Below, piece after piece: positions 22,061 through 30,225 of a stretch of DNA of 45,043 nt. A program made the translations under genes and the position numbers. Under the pieces are notes generated by a model. That model was given only the letters and a program-made list of their open reading frames with translations, ran no database searches and was not told the origin of the DNA. Position 1 is the first letter of the stretch, and each line of letters starts with the position of its first letter. Origin of the DNA: Chloroflexota bacterium (GTDB lineage Bacteria > Chloroflexota > Anaerolineae > Caldilineales > Caldilineaceae); contig JAGWYN010000035.1 in assembly GCA_018969295.1 (NCBI GenBank), forward strand, positions 1 to 45,043, read 5' to 3'.

Positions 22061-22897
22061 TCAGCCTTTCACACCGGTGAGGGTGACGCCTTCGATAAAA
22101 TAGCGCTGCAGGGCGAAGAAAGCAGCGATCAGGGGGGCGGTGATGGTGAGGGCCGCAGCGGTAATCAAATTCCACTGCAGGGCGAAGCGGCTTCGGAAGG
22201 CATAGAGCCCGATCGAAAAGGGATAGCGGCTGGAGTCGTCCAGGTAGAGCAGCGGACCTAGAAAATCGTTCCAGGCGTAGATAAAGTTGAAAATTGCGAC
22301 CACGATCAGGGCTGGTTTGACCAGCGGCAGGATGATCTGCCAGAGCACCCGAAAGTCGCCGGCTCCGTCGACATGGGCGGCATCGCTCAGCTCGACGGGG
22401 ATGGTGAGCATGAACTGGCGCAGCAAAAAGATATTGAAGGCGCTGGCAAAAAAGTAGGGGACGATCAGCGGGGCGTAGGTGCCCACCAGCCCCATGCGTT
22501 GAAAGAGCACGTAGGTGGGGATCAGCGTGACGACGCCGGGCAGCAGCAGGGTGGCGAGTGTGATGGCAAAGAGCAGGTCGCGGCCGACAAAGCGCATGCG
22601 GGCGAAGGCATAGGCGACGACGGCGGAGGAAACCACTGTACCGATGGTGGAGACGACGCAATAAAAGAGTGTATTGCCCATCAGCTGCCAGAAGGGAAAG
22701 GCGGGTGAGGTCAGCGTGTCCACGTAATTTTGCCACTGGGGGGAGGGGGGCCACCAGATCGGTGGGATTGTCAAGATCTGGTCGAGCGGTTTGATCGAGG
22801 TGATGAGCAGCCACCAGAGCGGGATCAAAAAAAGCAGTGCCACTGCGATCAGCAGCAGATGGCTCAGCACAGGCTCTGTCCAGCGGCGAAGGTTCAT
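22061..22897 (-). CDS. sugar ABC transporter permease (MalG-type), GntR operon
   Basis: A 278-residue CUT1 permease with about six membrane helices. The N-terminal helix (LLLIAVALLFLIPLWWLLITS) is followed by the family's periplasmic segment, and the EAA loop is ELSDAAHVDGAGDFRVLWQI. The C-terminus (LQRYFIEGVTLTGVKG) is typical of the subfamily. It is the partner of the permease that ends 55 nt upstream. No ATPase is encoded in the operon. Confidence 0.93.
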   Translation of the reverse strand: MNLRRWTEPVLSHLLLIAVALLFLIPLWWLLITSIKPLDQILTIPPIWWPPSPQWQNYVDTLTSPAFPFWQLMGNTLFYCVVSTIGTVVSSAVVAYAFARMRFVGRDLLFAITLATLLLPGVVTLIPTYVLFQRMGLVGTYAPLIVPYFFASAFNIFLLRQFMLTIPVELSDAAHVDGAGDFRVLWQIILPLVKPALIVVAIFNFIYAWNDFLGPLLYLDDSSRYPFSIGLYAFRSRFALQWNLITAAALTITAPLIAAFFALQRYFIEGVTLTGVKG

Positions 22898-22952
22898 CTG
22901 GGGTGCCTCCTGGTCAAAAAAGGAAATGGGGCATGGCGCTGGCTGGCGGGTC

Positions 22953-23867
22953 TCATCGCGGGGGGGCTCCTTCGTAATGTACCCAGCCGCGCGAAGAGCG
23001 TACGACGAGCAGGGTCAGCAGGACCAGGGCCAGGAAGAGGACGACGGCCATGGCAGAGGCGTAGCCCATCGAAGAGTAGCGGAAGCCTTGCCGGTAGAGG
23101 TGCACCATATAGACCAGCATGGAATTGAGCGGGCCTGCGGCGGTGGCGCCGGTAGCGGTGGCGGTGGCGATGAACGCTGTGGTAAAGACTTGAAACGAGG
23201 CGATCAGCGTGATCAGCAGGTTGAAGAAAATGGTGGGGGTGAGCAGCGGGATCACCACACGCCAGTAGCGCTGCCAGCGGTTGGCGCCGTCGATGGTGGC
23301 GGCTTCGAGGAGCGACTGGGGGGTATCTTTGAGCCCGGCCAGAAAGATCAGCATCGGCTGGCCGACCCCGACCCAGAGCGAGATGAGGATCAGCGACGGT
23401 TTGGACCAGGTAGCGCTGTGCATCCAGCCCAGCTTGGGCAGGCCGAGTGCTTCCAGTGCGGCATTGGCCAGCCCGGCGCGCGGGTCCAGGATCAACATCC
23501 AGAGCAGGGTGGTGACCACGGCTGGCACCAGGCTGGGCAGGTAGAAGGCTGTGCGGTAGAAGCCGATGCCGCGTGTGCTGTGGTTGAGCAGGGTGGCCAG
23601 CAGCAGTGCCACCAACATCTGCAGCGGCACAGAAACGACCGTGTAGTAGAGTGTGTTCCAGGTTGCCAGCCAGAAGAGTTCATCTTTGGAGAACATGACC
23701 TGGAAATTTTCCAGGCCGATCCAGGCGGGTGGCTGGATCACGGTGTAGCGGGTCAACGAAAAATAAAACGAGGCCAGCATGGGATAGGCGGTAAAGACCG
23801 CCAGCGAGATCAGCCAGGGAGAGACGAACAGATAGGCGCGCGCTGTATCGCGCAGACGACGGGACAT
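22953..23867 (-). CDS. sugar ABC transporter permease (MalF-type), GntR operon
   Basis: A 304-residue CUT1 permease. Hydrophobic segments begin with YLFVSPWLISLAVFTAYPML, and the EAA loop is LLEAATIDGANRWQRYWRVV. ATG 23867 is chosen because AGAGGAG lies 6-7 nt upstream; the in-frame ATG at 23873 abuts that Shine-Dalgarno and is less likely. A perfect 17-bp stem-loop separates it from the binding-protein gene. The extra loop FIATATATGATAAG between the last helices is unusually rich in Thr and Ala. Confidence 0.92.
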   Translation of the reverse strand: MSRRLRDTARAYLFVSPWLISLAVFTAYPMLASFYFSLTRYTVIQPPAWIGLENFQVMFSKDELFWLATWNTLYYTVVSVPLQMLVALLLATLLNHSTRGIGFYRTAFYLPSLVPAVVTTLLWMLILDPRAGLANAALEALGLPKLGWMHSATWSKPSLILISLWVGVGQPMLIFLAGLKDTPQSLLEAATIDGANRWQRYWRVVIPLLTPTIFFNLLITLIASFQVFTTAFIATATATGATAAGPLNSMLVYMVHLYRQGFRYSSMGYASAMAVVLFLALVLLTLLVVRSSRGWVHYEGAPPR

Positions 23868-23883
23868 GGGCATCTCCTCTCTT

Positions 23884-23923
23884 GTCTGCATCTGCCTGGG
23901 AATGCCCCCAGGCAGATGCAGAC
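23884..23923 (-). promoter_or_regulatory. perfect 17-bp stem-loop between binding-protein and permease genes
   Basis: GTCTGCATCTGCCTGGG (23884-23900) and its exact reverse complement (23907-23923) flank a 6-nt loop, filling most of the 66-bp gap. There is no T-run. As in the first sugar operon, it could protect the upstream binding-protein mRNA or attenuate permease expression. Confidence 0.85.
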
Positions 23924-23933
23924 GCAGTGCAGA

Positions 23934-25325
23934 CTATGCGGACTGGAGGGTTTCCTCCAGTTTGGCCTGGATCAGCGCCTGGGCCTCGTCCAGGGCTTCT
24001 TGCACCGTCTTGGCTTTGCCCAGCACGGCGGTGACAGCGCTTTGCAGCGTGTCGGAGGCAAAGTTGTTGATGGGCGAGTCCCACATGGGGGCGGCATATT
24101 CCAGTGCATCGAGGAAGAAGCGGTGGAGGTCCAGGGCCCGTTCTTCGCCGACCTTGTCGATCAGCGCCTGGGTGACGACGTCGCGTGAGGCCCCGCGCCA
24201 GGCTGGGGTATCTGGGATGGCGCGGTACCAGGTTTCCCAGCCTTTGGTGCAGAAGTGTTCGATAAAGAGGAAGCCTTCGTTGGGGTGAGCGCCGCCTTTG
24301 GGTTGGGCGAACCAGTTGGGCCAGAAGCCGGAAGCTGTGCCGGTGCCGCTGGGCCCGTAGGGCAGGGGGGCGACCTCCCACTGGAAGGGGAAGTCGACGT
24401 CGGTCATAATCCAGCTGCCGTCGGCTTTGATCGAAGAAAGGCCGTTGTAGTAGGCCGAGTTGTCGTGCGGGTAGGAGCTGCCCCAGTTGCCGAGAATGTT
24501 GAGTTGTTCGAAGTCTCCGCCATAGGCTTGGTCGATCCAGGAGGCCCAGCTTTCGATCCAGCCGAGATTTTCCGGGCTGTTGACGGTGTAGACGCTGTTG
24601 GCGGCGTCGAAGATCTGGCCGCCGTTGAGTTTGCTCCAGACCGGGTAGAGCCAGGTGGCGTCCCAGGGGGGCATGAAGCCGACCTCTGTGAGTTCGCCGT
24701 TTTCGCGAGTTGTCAGCTCATCGGAGAGGGCGCGCAGATCTGCCCAGGTGGTGGGGAAATCGGCGCGTGTCCTGGTGATGCCGCGTTCGGTGAAGCGGTC
24801 GGTGTTGAAGAACATGGCGGCCCCTGCGGCGGAGGCGGGCAGGCCATAGGTCTGCCCTTGCCATTTGCAGGTGTTGAGCACATTTTCATAAAAAGAGTCT
24901 GGGGTTGCCAATTCGGCCTGGCCCATGAGTTCGTCGATCGGGGTGAGTGCACCCAGTGCGCCGTATTGGGACGGGGCATCCCAGAGGGTGATGGTGTCGG
25001 GCGGGTTGCCGGCGGCGATGCGGGAGAGCATGATTTCGACCAGGTCGCCGCCGCCAGGAGGGCCGCCGCTGATTTCGTACTCGATCCGGATGTTGGGGTG
25101 TTTGGCCTCGAAATCCCCGATGATCTGGGGGACGATCTCCTGGACGGTGGGGGTGCTGAAGCCGTTCCACCAAGAGATGGTGGTCTGTTCGCCGGCTGCG
25201 GCGGGGGCTGCGGCGGGGGCTGCGGCAGGGGCGCAGGCTGCCAGCGTCGCAGCGCCGAGCGCCAGCCCTGCCATCTGCAGGAAGTGGCGTCGGCTGATCG
25301 AATTGTGGACAAGACTGTCTTTCAT
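23934..25325 (-). CDS. sugar ABC transporter substrate-binding lipoprotein with Tat-like signal
   Basis: A 463-residue CUT1 solute-binding protein. The signal has a twin-arginine motif (SRRHFLQM, Arg12-Arg13), a short hydrophobic stretch and a lipobox ending at Cys31 (LAAC), followed by an Ala/Pro-rich tether. Export by the Tat pathway is therefore likely, in contrast to the Sec-type lipoprotein of the first operon. ATG 25325 is chosen because AGGAGG stands upstream. The mature domain shows the family pattern from TTISWWNGFSTPTVQEIV onward. The sugar is not identifiable; the GntR operator suggests an amino sugar or related compound. Confidence 0.93.
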   Translation of the reverse strand: MKDSLVHNSISRRHFLQMAGLALGAATLAACAPAAAPAAAPAAAGEQTTISWWNGFSTPTVQEIVPQIIGDFEAKHPNIRIEYEISGGPPGGGDLVEIMLSRIAAGNPPDTITLWDAPSQYGALGALTPIDELMGQAELATPDSFYENVLNTCKWQGQTYGLPASAAGAAMFFNTDRFTERGITRTRADFPTTWADLRALSDELTTRENGELTEVGFMPPWDATWLYPVWSKLNGGQIFDAANSVYTVNSPENLGWIESWASWIDQAYGGDFEQLNILGNWGSSYPHDNSAYYNGLSSIKADGSWIMTDVDFPFQWEVAPLPYGPSGTGTASGFWPNWFAQPKGGAHPNEGFLFIEHFCTKGWETWYRAIPDTPAWRGASRDVVTQALIDKVGEERALDLHRFFLDALEYAAPMWDSPINNFASDTLQSAVTAVLGKAKTVQEALDEAQALIQAKLEETLQSA

Positions 25326-25384
25326 AGAGTTCCTCCTGAGCAAGAATTCGGTATCACGATAAACGGGACGGACGCAGAGCGTCG

Positions 25385-26233
25385 TCAGCGCAGATAAGCG
25401 TCTCCGAAATGGCCTGTCTCGGCTGCCAGCCGCAGCGGGGGGCCGGGGGGCAGCCAGCTCGGCTGGCGTGTGGCGGGAGGGGACAGCTGCCAGCCGACCG
25501 GGCGAACCAGCCGTGCGCAGATCAGCAGGGGCTGGCCTGGGTCTTGGAAATCACGTTCGGCGGGGGTCAGCTCGCGGGCTGGCAGGTTGAGCAGGAACGC
25601 ATTTTTGGCCAGCAGGTTGCCGTAGACGGTGAGCTGGTAGTCGGCGGGGGTCAGCCCGACCTCGTGCAGCAGGTTTTCGACCTGGACCGGGGTAAAAAAC
25701 CAGTGCATGTAGAGGGGTGCGCCGGTGCCCATATCCAGCCCCTGTGCAAAATAAAAATCGGTGCACCAGAAATTGGTGAGGAGCACCCCACCGGGGACGA
25801 GCAGGCGGAGTGCGTGGTAGAGTGCGGAGCGGATGTCGAAGATCACATTGGTGGTGAACTGCATCAGGAAGCAGTCGTACTGTTCGCCGGGCACCCCATC
25901 GGCGCGTGCCAGGTCTGCGACGATGCGGACCGCAGGGCTGTGGGGGGTGAGGTCGATGGCGTCGGTCTGGGTGAGTGCGGGGCCGCCGTAGTGGCGAAGG
26001 GTCGCGGTTTCGCCGATTTCGAGGCCACGGCCGCGCAGATCGGGGCGTCGGCTCTCCAGAAAATCTGCCCAGTAGTAGCGAATCACCGAGAGCTCTTCCT
26101 GGCGACCTGCGGCCAGCGGGCGCAGTCGGCGCCACTGCAAGCTGCGCAGCTGGCGGATCAGCGGCCAGCTGCGCCAGTTGCGGCGCTGTTTGACTTCAGG
26201 GTATTGCAGGTACCACGGTGGTGTCTGGGACAT
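25385..26233 (-). CDS. SAM-dependent methyltransferase-like protein
   Basis: A 282-residue protein of the class I methyltransferase type. The glycine motif GRGLEIGE lies at residues 68-75. It is followed by YDCFLMQFTTNVIFDIRSAL and LLVPGGVLLTNF, the pattern of methyltransferases found in polysaccharide clusters. ATG 26233 has GGGGAG upstream. It sits between the ROK gene and the transporter genes, 43 nt after the ROK stop. A sugar-modifying role is possible, but methyltransferases are unusual in uptake operons. The SAM-binding motif is somewhat degenerate, so an altered or lost activity is possible. Confidence 0.72.
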   Translation of the reverse strand: MSQTPPWYLQYPEVKQRRNWRSWPLIRQLRSLQWRRLRPLAAGRQEELSVIRYYWADFLESRRPDLRGRGLEIGETATLRHYGGPALTQTDAIDLTPHSPAVRIVADLARADGVPGEQYDCFLMQFTTNVIFDIRSALYHALRLLVPGGVLLTNFWCTDFYFAQGLDMGTGAPLYMHWFFTPVQVENLLHEVGLTPADYQLTVYGNLLAKNAFLLNLPARELTPAERDFQDPGQPLLICARLVRPVGWQLSPPATRQPSWLPPGPPLRLAAETGHFGDAYLR

Positions 26234-26276
26234 CAACGACTCCCCTGGTTGACAGAGCAACGCTCGAGTCGGCACG

Positions 26277-27257
26277 TCAACAGCCGTGCTGGCTCTTCTG
26301 AAAGATGCGGGCTGCGGCGCCGATGATGCCTGCGTCTCGGCCGGTCACTGCGGGCACGATCGGCACCTGGCGGCTGGCGTCGGCGTAGATGTGGGCGCGG
26401 GCGGTGGCCAGTGCCTGCGTCCAGTAGAGCCCTGCGGCCAGCCCGACCCCGCCGCCGACGATTACGGCGGCAGGGTCGAGCACATTCACCAGCCAGGCCA
26501 GCGCGCTGCCGAGCGCCTCGCCACCGCTGCACAGGATCTGGGTGGCGTGCGGGTCGCCCTGGGCCGCGTCGGCGACGATCTCCTCGACACGGGTGGTGTC
26601 GGCCCGGTGGCGGCGATAGCGCTGGGTCAGGCCGGCTCCAGAAGCAAAGGCTTCGAGGGCGAACTCGACCTTGCGTTCTTGTTCGTCGAAGACCGTGACG
26701 GGCATCGTGGCCAGCACCAGCGCATTGCCGTGCATGCCGGTGTAGGGCTGTCCGTTCAGCACCAGGCAGCTGCTGATGCCGGTGCCGACATTGACATACA
26801 AAAAAGTGGCGAGGCCGCGGCCGGCGCCGTAGCGGGCCTCGGCCAGGGCATGGGCCCGGATGTCTGCTTCGACGACGGCGAGGGCGGTGCGTTCGGCGAG
26901 AAGGGCCTGGATGGGCAGGCCGCGCCAGGCGATCGTGTCGTCGCTGGCGATCTGGCCGTCTGGGGTGACGAGCTCGCACAGGCTGAGCCCTGTGCCGGCT
27001 ACAGGGCGGTGGAGCGAGCGGGCGCTGTCGAGCAGGCTGTCGGTGAGCGTCAGCACCAGGTCGAGGACGGCGAGGCTGTCGGCGGCAGTGGGTGCGCTGC
27101 GGCGCAGCAGGACCGTGCCCTGTAAGTCGACCAGGCCAGCGGCGACCTTGGTGCCGCCGACATCGATGCCGAGGGCGACGCAAGGATGCTCGGGGCCAGC
27201 AGGCCTGTCTGGAGTGCTGGAATGCCGGGGAGAGGGAGCAGCAGACACCGTGTGCAC
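26277..27257 (-). CDS. ROK-family sugar kinase-like protein lacking the zinc motif
   Basis: A 326-residue ROK (repressor/ORF/kinase) protein without a DNA-binding domain, so a sugar kinase is expected. The ATP-binding motif is GIDVGGTKVAAG (residues 30-41). The catalytic aspartate candidate is Asp132 in VVEADIRAHALAE, where the family usually reads ENDAN. The second nucleotide motif is VIVGGGVGLA. The usual His and Cys zinc site after the active-site glycines is absent: residues about 175-205 contain no Cys or zinc-ligand His. GTG 27257 abuts its Shine-Dalgarno, so GTG 27248 may be the true start. It could be a glucokinase or N-acetylamino-sugar kinase. Confidence 0.82.
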   Translation of the reverse strand: MHTVSAAPSPRHSSTPDRPAGPEHPCVALGIDVGGTKVAAGLVDLQGTVLLRRSAPTAADSLAVLDLVLTLTDSLLDSARSLHRPVAGTGLSLCELVTPDGQIASDDTIAWRGLPIQALLAERTALAVVEADIRAHALAEARYGAGRGLATFLYVNVGTGISSCLVLNGQPYTGMHGNALVLATMPVTVFDEQERKVEFALEAFASGAGLTQRYRRHRADTTRVEEIVADAAQGDPHATQILCSGGEALGSALAWLVNVLDPAAVIVGGGVGLAAGLYWTQALATARAHIYADASRQVPIVPAVTGRDAGIIGAAARIFQKSQHGC

Positions 27258-27260
27258 CTT

Positions 27261-28109
27261 TCAGCGGTAGGTCGGCGCGACGCCGAACAGACACTCGACC
27301 GGCTGGCCGGTGAGATTGTGGAACTCGTGGCAGGAGCCGGCGGGCAGGAAGAAGCCGTCCTGTTCGTGCAGCTCGAACCAGTTGGGCGCGTCGGGTTTGT
27401 CGGGGCAGAAGACGTGGAGGGTGCCCTGGGTCAGGTAGAGGCTCTTGTCCCCGGGATGGCAGAGACGGCCGCTGCGGTGTCCTGGGGGCAGGAGCAGCTT
27501 GCCGGCGGTCAGGTGTTCGGTCGAGCAGAGCAGGCCGACGAGGAGCTGGCCGCCTTCGAAGCGCCAGAGCAAGTCTTGGTCGCGCACGACGGTGATTGTC
27601 TGGGTCTGCTCGATCGCAGCGCGTTCCATCGGCCAGCGTCCGAGGGCCTGGTCGTTGGTGTAGCTGGAGTCGGCGAGCAAGGGTTTGGTACGGGCGTAGG
27701 CTCCTGAGGTGCCCTGGGAAGGGGGCGGGGCAAAAAATTCCAGCACCCGCAGCGGGTCGGTCCCGTAATTGAAGGCATGGTGCCAGGTATCGCGGCGAAA
27801 AAAGGCAGCTTCGCCAGGCAGTACCCGCTGCACCTCGCCGTGTTCGGGGTTGGCGATCACCATGGTTCCGCTGAGCACATAATAGATCAGATCGGCGCCG
27901 AAGATCGTACGGAACTCGGCGGAGTGGCGGAAGGAGCCGCCGGGCGCCAGCCCCCAGACGATCTGATGGATCTGGGCGCTGGACACATAGATCCAGTCGG
28001 CGACCTGGCCGGCTTCGGCGTCTCCCCACAGGTGGCGGGCGGTGCCGGCGTAGGGCAGCGGGGTGGGCTCATGGTAGGTGGGGCGGGGTGAAGGTTTGTA
28101 TTGGGTCAT
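27261..28109 (-). CDS. bicupin domain protein
   Basis: A 282-residue protein with two cupin folds. The first (about 40-130) contains GLAPGGSFRHSAEF, GTMVIANPEHGEV and LPGEAAFFRRDTWHHAFNYG; the second (about 195-280) contains LPPGHRSGRLCHPGDKSLYL and FLPAGSCHEFHNLTG. His residues at the cupin metal positions are visible in both. It may be a sugar isomerase or epimerase or a ligand sensor; no DNA-binding domain is present. Its stop is 3 nt before the ROK GTG. Confidence 0.8.
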   Translation of the reverse strand: MTQYKPSPRPTYHEPTPLPYAGTARHLWGDAEAGQVADWIYVSSAQIHQIVWGLAPGGSFRHSAEFRTIFGADLIYYVLSGTMVIANPEHGEVQRVLPGEAAFFRRDTWHHAFNYGTDPLRVLEFFAPPPSQGTSGAYARTKPLLADSSYTNDQALGRWPMERAAIEQTQTITVVRDQDLLWRFEGGQLLVGLLCSTEHLTAGKLLLPPGHRSGRLCHPGDKSLYLTQGTLHVFCPDKPDAPNWFELHEQDGFFLPAGSCHEFHNLTGQPVECLFGVAPTYR

Positions 28110-28118
28110 GGTCGGCCG

Positions 28119-29225
28119 TCAGTTGGTGGGGTCGTGTTGGAGATGGGCGGCGCCTTCTGTCTTTTCTCCGCTCAAATTGGGGGGGGTAAACGAACTCTCG
28201 ATCGTTTGGGCCATCCCGGTTTTGCCGACCAGGCGAGCTTTTTCGATAATTTCGATCACGTGGTAGGCGTGGGCGGGGTCGTGAAGCGGGCGCACGCCGT
28301 TGCGGATGCAGTGGACGAGGTGGTTGATGCCGTCGGTCCACGGCCAGTTGGGGTCGCTTTCTGGGAAGACCTTCCAGGCGCCTACGTCATTTTGCCAGAG
28401 CTCGTAGCCGTCCGGGTCCCAGTCGTCGCCCAGCATCTGGATGGTGCCTTTGCTGCCGTAAATTTCGATGGCAGGGGTGCGGTAGCGTTGGATGGTGAAG
28501 CCGGTGGTGACGACGGCGTAGCAGTTGTGGGCGAACTCGATGCAGAGGTGGACATTGTCGTCGGTCTGCACCTCCATCAGCTCGCCTTCGACCACGCGCT
28601 GTTGGATGGCGGTGCCGATCAAGCCAGAGACCCGTCGGGCTGGGCCGAGGAAGCCGGTCAGGCTGACAATGTTGTAGACGCCGAGGTCAAACATCGAGCC
28701 ACCGCCGGGCTGGTAGAACCACTTGCCCCAGTTGGGGCCAGACCAGCCGTAGAATGCGCGGGCCAGATAGGGGGTGCCGATGTCGCCGTTGTGGAGATGG
28801 CGCCACATTTTTTGGTAGGTGGGGCTGAGCAGGACATGGGGGGCAGGGATCAGGAAGCCTTTGCTGGTGCGGGCCAGCTCGACGAGGGCAGCGGCTTCTT
28901 CCAGTGTGGAGGCCATGGGTTTTTCGACCAGCACATGTTTTCCGGCTTCGAGTGCGGCGCGTGCCACCATGCCATGCTCGCGCATCGAGGTGGTCACCAG
29001 CACCAGATCGACATCTGCGGCGGCCACCACCTCCTCAAAATCGGTGGTGAAGCGTTGGTAGCCGTACTCTGGGCCGGTGACGAGCGGTTTGCGATCTTCT
29101 TTGATGTCACAGGCCACTACGGTTTCGACCAGGCCCCGTTGTTTGAGGAGATTGATCTGGCGTGAGTAGGCGTGCTGCATCACGCTGCCACACCCGACGA
29201 CCCCGATCCGCACAGTATTGGACAT
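28119..29225 (-). CDS. Gfo/Idh/MocA-family oxidoreductase 3
   Basis: A 368-residue NAD(P)-dependent oxidoreductase. The Rossmann motif is IGVVGCGSVMQHAY, the catalytic lysine is in VEKPMAST, and the substrate-domain motif is MFDLGVYNIVSL. ATG 29225 is chosen because AAGGAG precedes it and the longer frame lacks similarity. It is the first enzyme gene after the regulator. The three oxidoreductases of this operon differ enough to have different steps or substrates. Confidence 0.93.
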   Translation of the reverse strand: MSNTVRIGVVGCGSVMQHAYSRQINLLKQRGLVETVVACDIKEDRKPLVTGPEYGYQRFTTDFEEVVAAADVDLVLVTTSMREHGMVARAALEAGKHVLVEKPMASTLEEAAALVELARTSKGFLIPAPHVLLSPTYQKMWRHLHNGDIGTPYLARAFYGWSGPNWGKWFYQPGGGSMFDLGVYNIVSLTGFLGPARRVSGLIGTAIQQRVVEGELMEVQTDDNVHLCIEFAHNCYAVVTTGFTIQRYRTPAIEIYGSKGTIQMLGDDWDPDGYELWQNDVGAWKVFPESDPNWPWTDGINHLVHCIRNGVRPLHDPAHAYHVIEIIEKARLVGKTGMAQTIESSFTPPNLSGEKTEGAAHLQHDPTN

Positions 29226-29245
29226 AGACGCTCCTTGTTGGGTGG

Positions 29246-29298
29246 GGGTGGGTGCCCCAGCCGCCGCCAAATCGCCGGCGCCTGGGGAGAGCCCACCC
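29246..29298. repeat. nested inverted repeat between gntR and oxidoreductase 3
   Basis: GGGTGGG (29246-29252) pairs with CCCACCC (29292-29298), and inside it CCCCAG (29255-29260) pairs with CTGGGG (29282-29287). A GC-rich core with CGCC/GGCG pairing closes the loop. It occupies the leader just upstream of the oxidoreductase Shine-Dalgarno and may modulate expression of the downstream genes. Confidence 0.6.
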
Positions 29299-29300
29299 AG

Positions 29301-29347
29301 AAAAAAAGTACAGTCACAGAGCTGGGTTCATCCAGAGGATGGCCCAG
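29301..29347 (-). terminator. possible weak terminator after gntR
   Basis: CTGGG..CATCC / GGATG..CCCAG (29322-29347) forms a hairpin starting 6 nt after the gntR stop. Seven T residues (29307-29301, minus strand) follow after a 14-nt gap. The gap is too long for a strong intrinsic terminator, so partial termination is the most that can be claimed. Confidence 0.3.
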
Positions 29348-29352
29348 CTGAA

Positions 29353-30129
29353 TCAAGCGGCGATCACGCTCATTCGCTGGGTGCTGCCGTTTTGTCGTTC
29401 GACATCGCGCCAGCTTTCCAGGCGGAACTTGCAGCGGTCGCTGCGGTAGATGGCCTTGAAATACTCGACGGGCAGATCGTGCTCTCCGTAGGTAACTCCT
29501 TCGAGCAGCAGGACGGACCCATTGGGGCGCAGGCCAAAGAGAGACTTTTCGTAGTCGGTGGCGGCCACAGATTCCAGCGTCTGTTCGGCGCGCCGCAGAT
29601 AGAGATGGTAGCGGCTTTCCAGGAGCTGGTAGAGTGAATTGCTGGCCAGGTCGACGCTTTCCAGCCCTGGGCAGAGTGTGGTGGGCAGCAGGCTGGTTTC
29701 GAGGAGGAGGGGTTCTTGGTTGACTTTGCGCAGGCGGATGATTTTGAGGGTCGTTGCTCCTGTGCTGAGCCTCAGTCGGTGGGCTGCTGCGGCGGGGGGG
29801 AGGACGATGGCCTGTTCCAGGACCACGGACTCGACGCTGTCCCCGCGTCGTCCGATTTCTTCTGAGAAACCGCGCAGGTGGAGGGCGTCGTAGGTCTGTT
29901 TGGGGCCATGGACGAACGTGCCAATCCCCTGCCGGACTTCGAGCAGCCCTTCTTGCTGCAAGGAATGGATTGCCTGGCGGACGGTCATGCGGCTGACCAG
30001 GAACTGTTCGCAGAGCTCGCGCTCGGAGGGCAGGCGGGTCCCTGCGGCCAGGGATCCGCGGCTGATCTGTTCTTTCAGCTGCTCTGCGATCTGGTAGTAG
30101 AAAGGCACCGGGCTGTTTTTGTCGATCAT
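29353..30129 (-). CDS. GntR/HutC-family transcriptional regulator (NagR/DasR-like)
   Basis: A 258-residue repressor. The N-terminal winged helix (residues about 8-75) has the GntR pattern PFYYQIAEQLKEQI, LPSERELCEQFLVSRMTVRQ and RQGIGTFV. The C-terminal UTRA ligand domain (about 95-245) is typical of the HutC subfamily. ATG 30129 is chosen because it begins the domain and lies downstream of a clear promoter; the frame extends upstream through the operator. Together with the dre-like site next to its promoter, this points to a NagR/DasR-type regulator that responds to a phosphorylated amino sugar or a related effector. It heads the ten-gene operon and is probably autoregulated. Confidence 0.92.
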   Translation of the reverse strand: MIDKNSPVPFYYQIAEQLKEQISRGSLAAGTRLPSERELCEQFLVSRMTVRQAIHSLQQEGLLEVRQGIGTFVHGPKQTYDALHLRGFSEEIGRRGDSVESVVLEQAIVLPPAAAAHRLRLSTGATTLKIIRLRKVNQEPLLLETSLLPTTLCPGLESVDLASNSLYQLLESRYHLYLRRAEQTLESVAATDYEKSLFGLRPNGSVLLLEGVTYGEHDLPVEYFKAIYRSDRCKFRLESWRDVERQNGSTQRMSVIAA

Positions 30130-30151
30130 CTTGGCTGGAACGCGCAACACA

Positions 30152-30170
30152 TATAGAGGTCTATACCAAT
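30152..30170. promoter_or_regulatory. dre-like GntR/HutC operator
   Basis: On the minus strand ATTGGTATAGACCTCT (30170-30155) resembles NagR/DasR dre sites, whose core is TGGTCTAGACCA. The overlapping palindrome TATAGA-GG-TCTATA spans 30152-30165. It lies about 3-20 bases after the predicted start site, a position that blocks transcription. Confidence 0.65.
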
Positions 30171-30179
30171 TGTGCAGCC

Positions 30180-30208
30180 AGTATAGCATCGGTGTCTGGG
30201 GTTGTCAA
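30180..30208 (-). promoter_or_regulatory. sigma-70 promoter of gntR and its operon
   Basis: On the minus strand TTGACA (30208-30203), a 17-bp spacer and TATACT (30185-30180) are a near-perfect housekeeping promoter. The predicted start near 30173 is just upstream of the dre-like operator. Confidence 0.85.
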
Positions 30209-30225
30209 CTCGTTTTTTGGAACGG

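Noticed and set aside
22791..24188. Plus-strand frame opposite the GntR operon transporter genes
   Set aside because: It is Gly/Gln-rich with no family pattern, and the minus strand encodes permeases and a binding protein with motifs.
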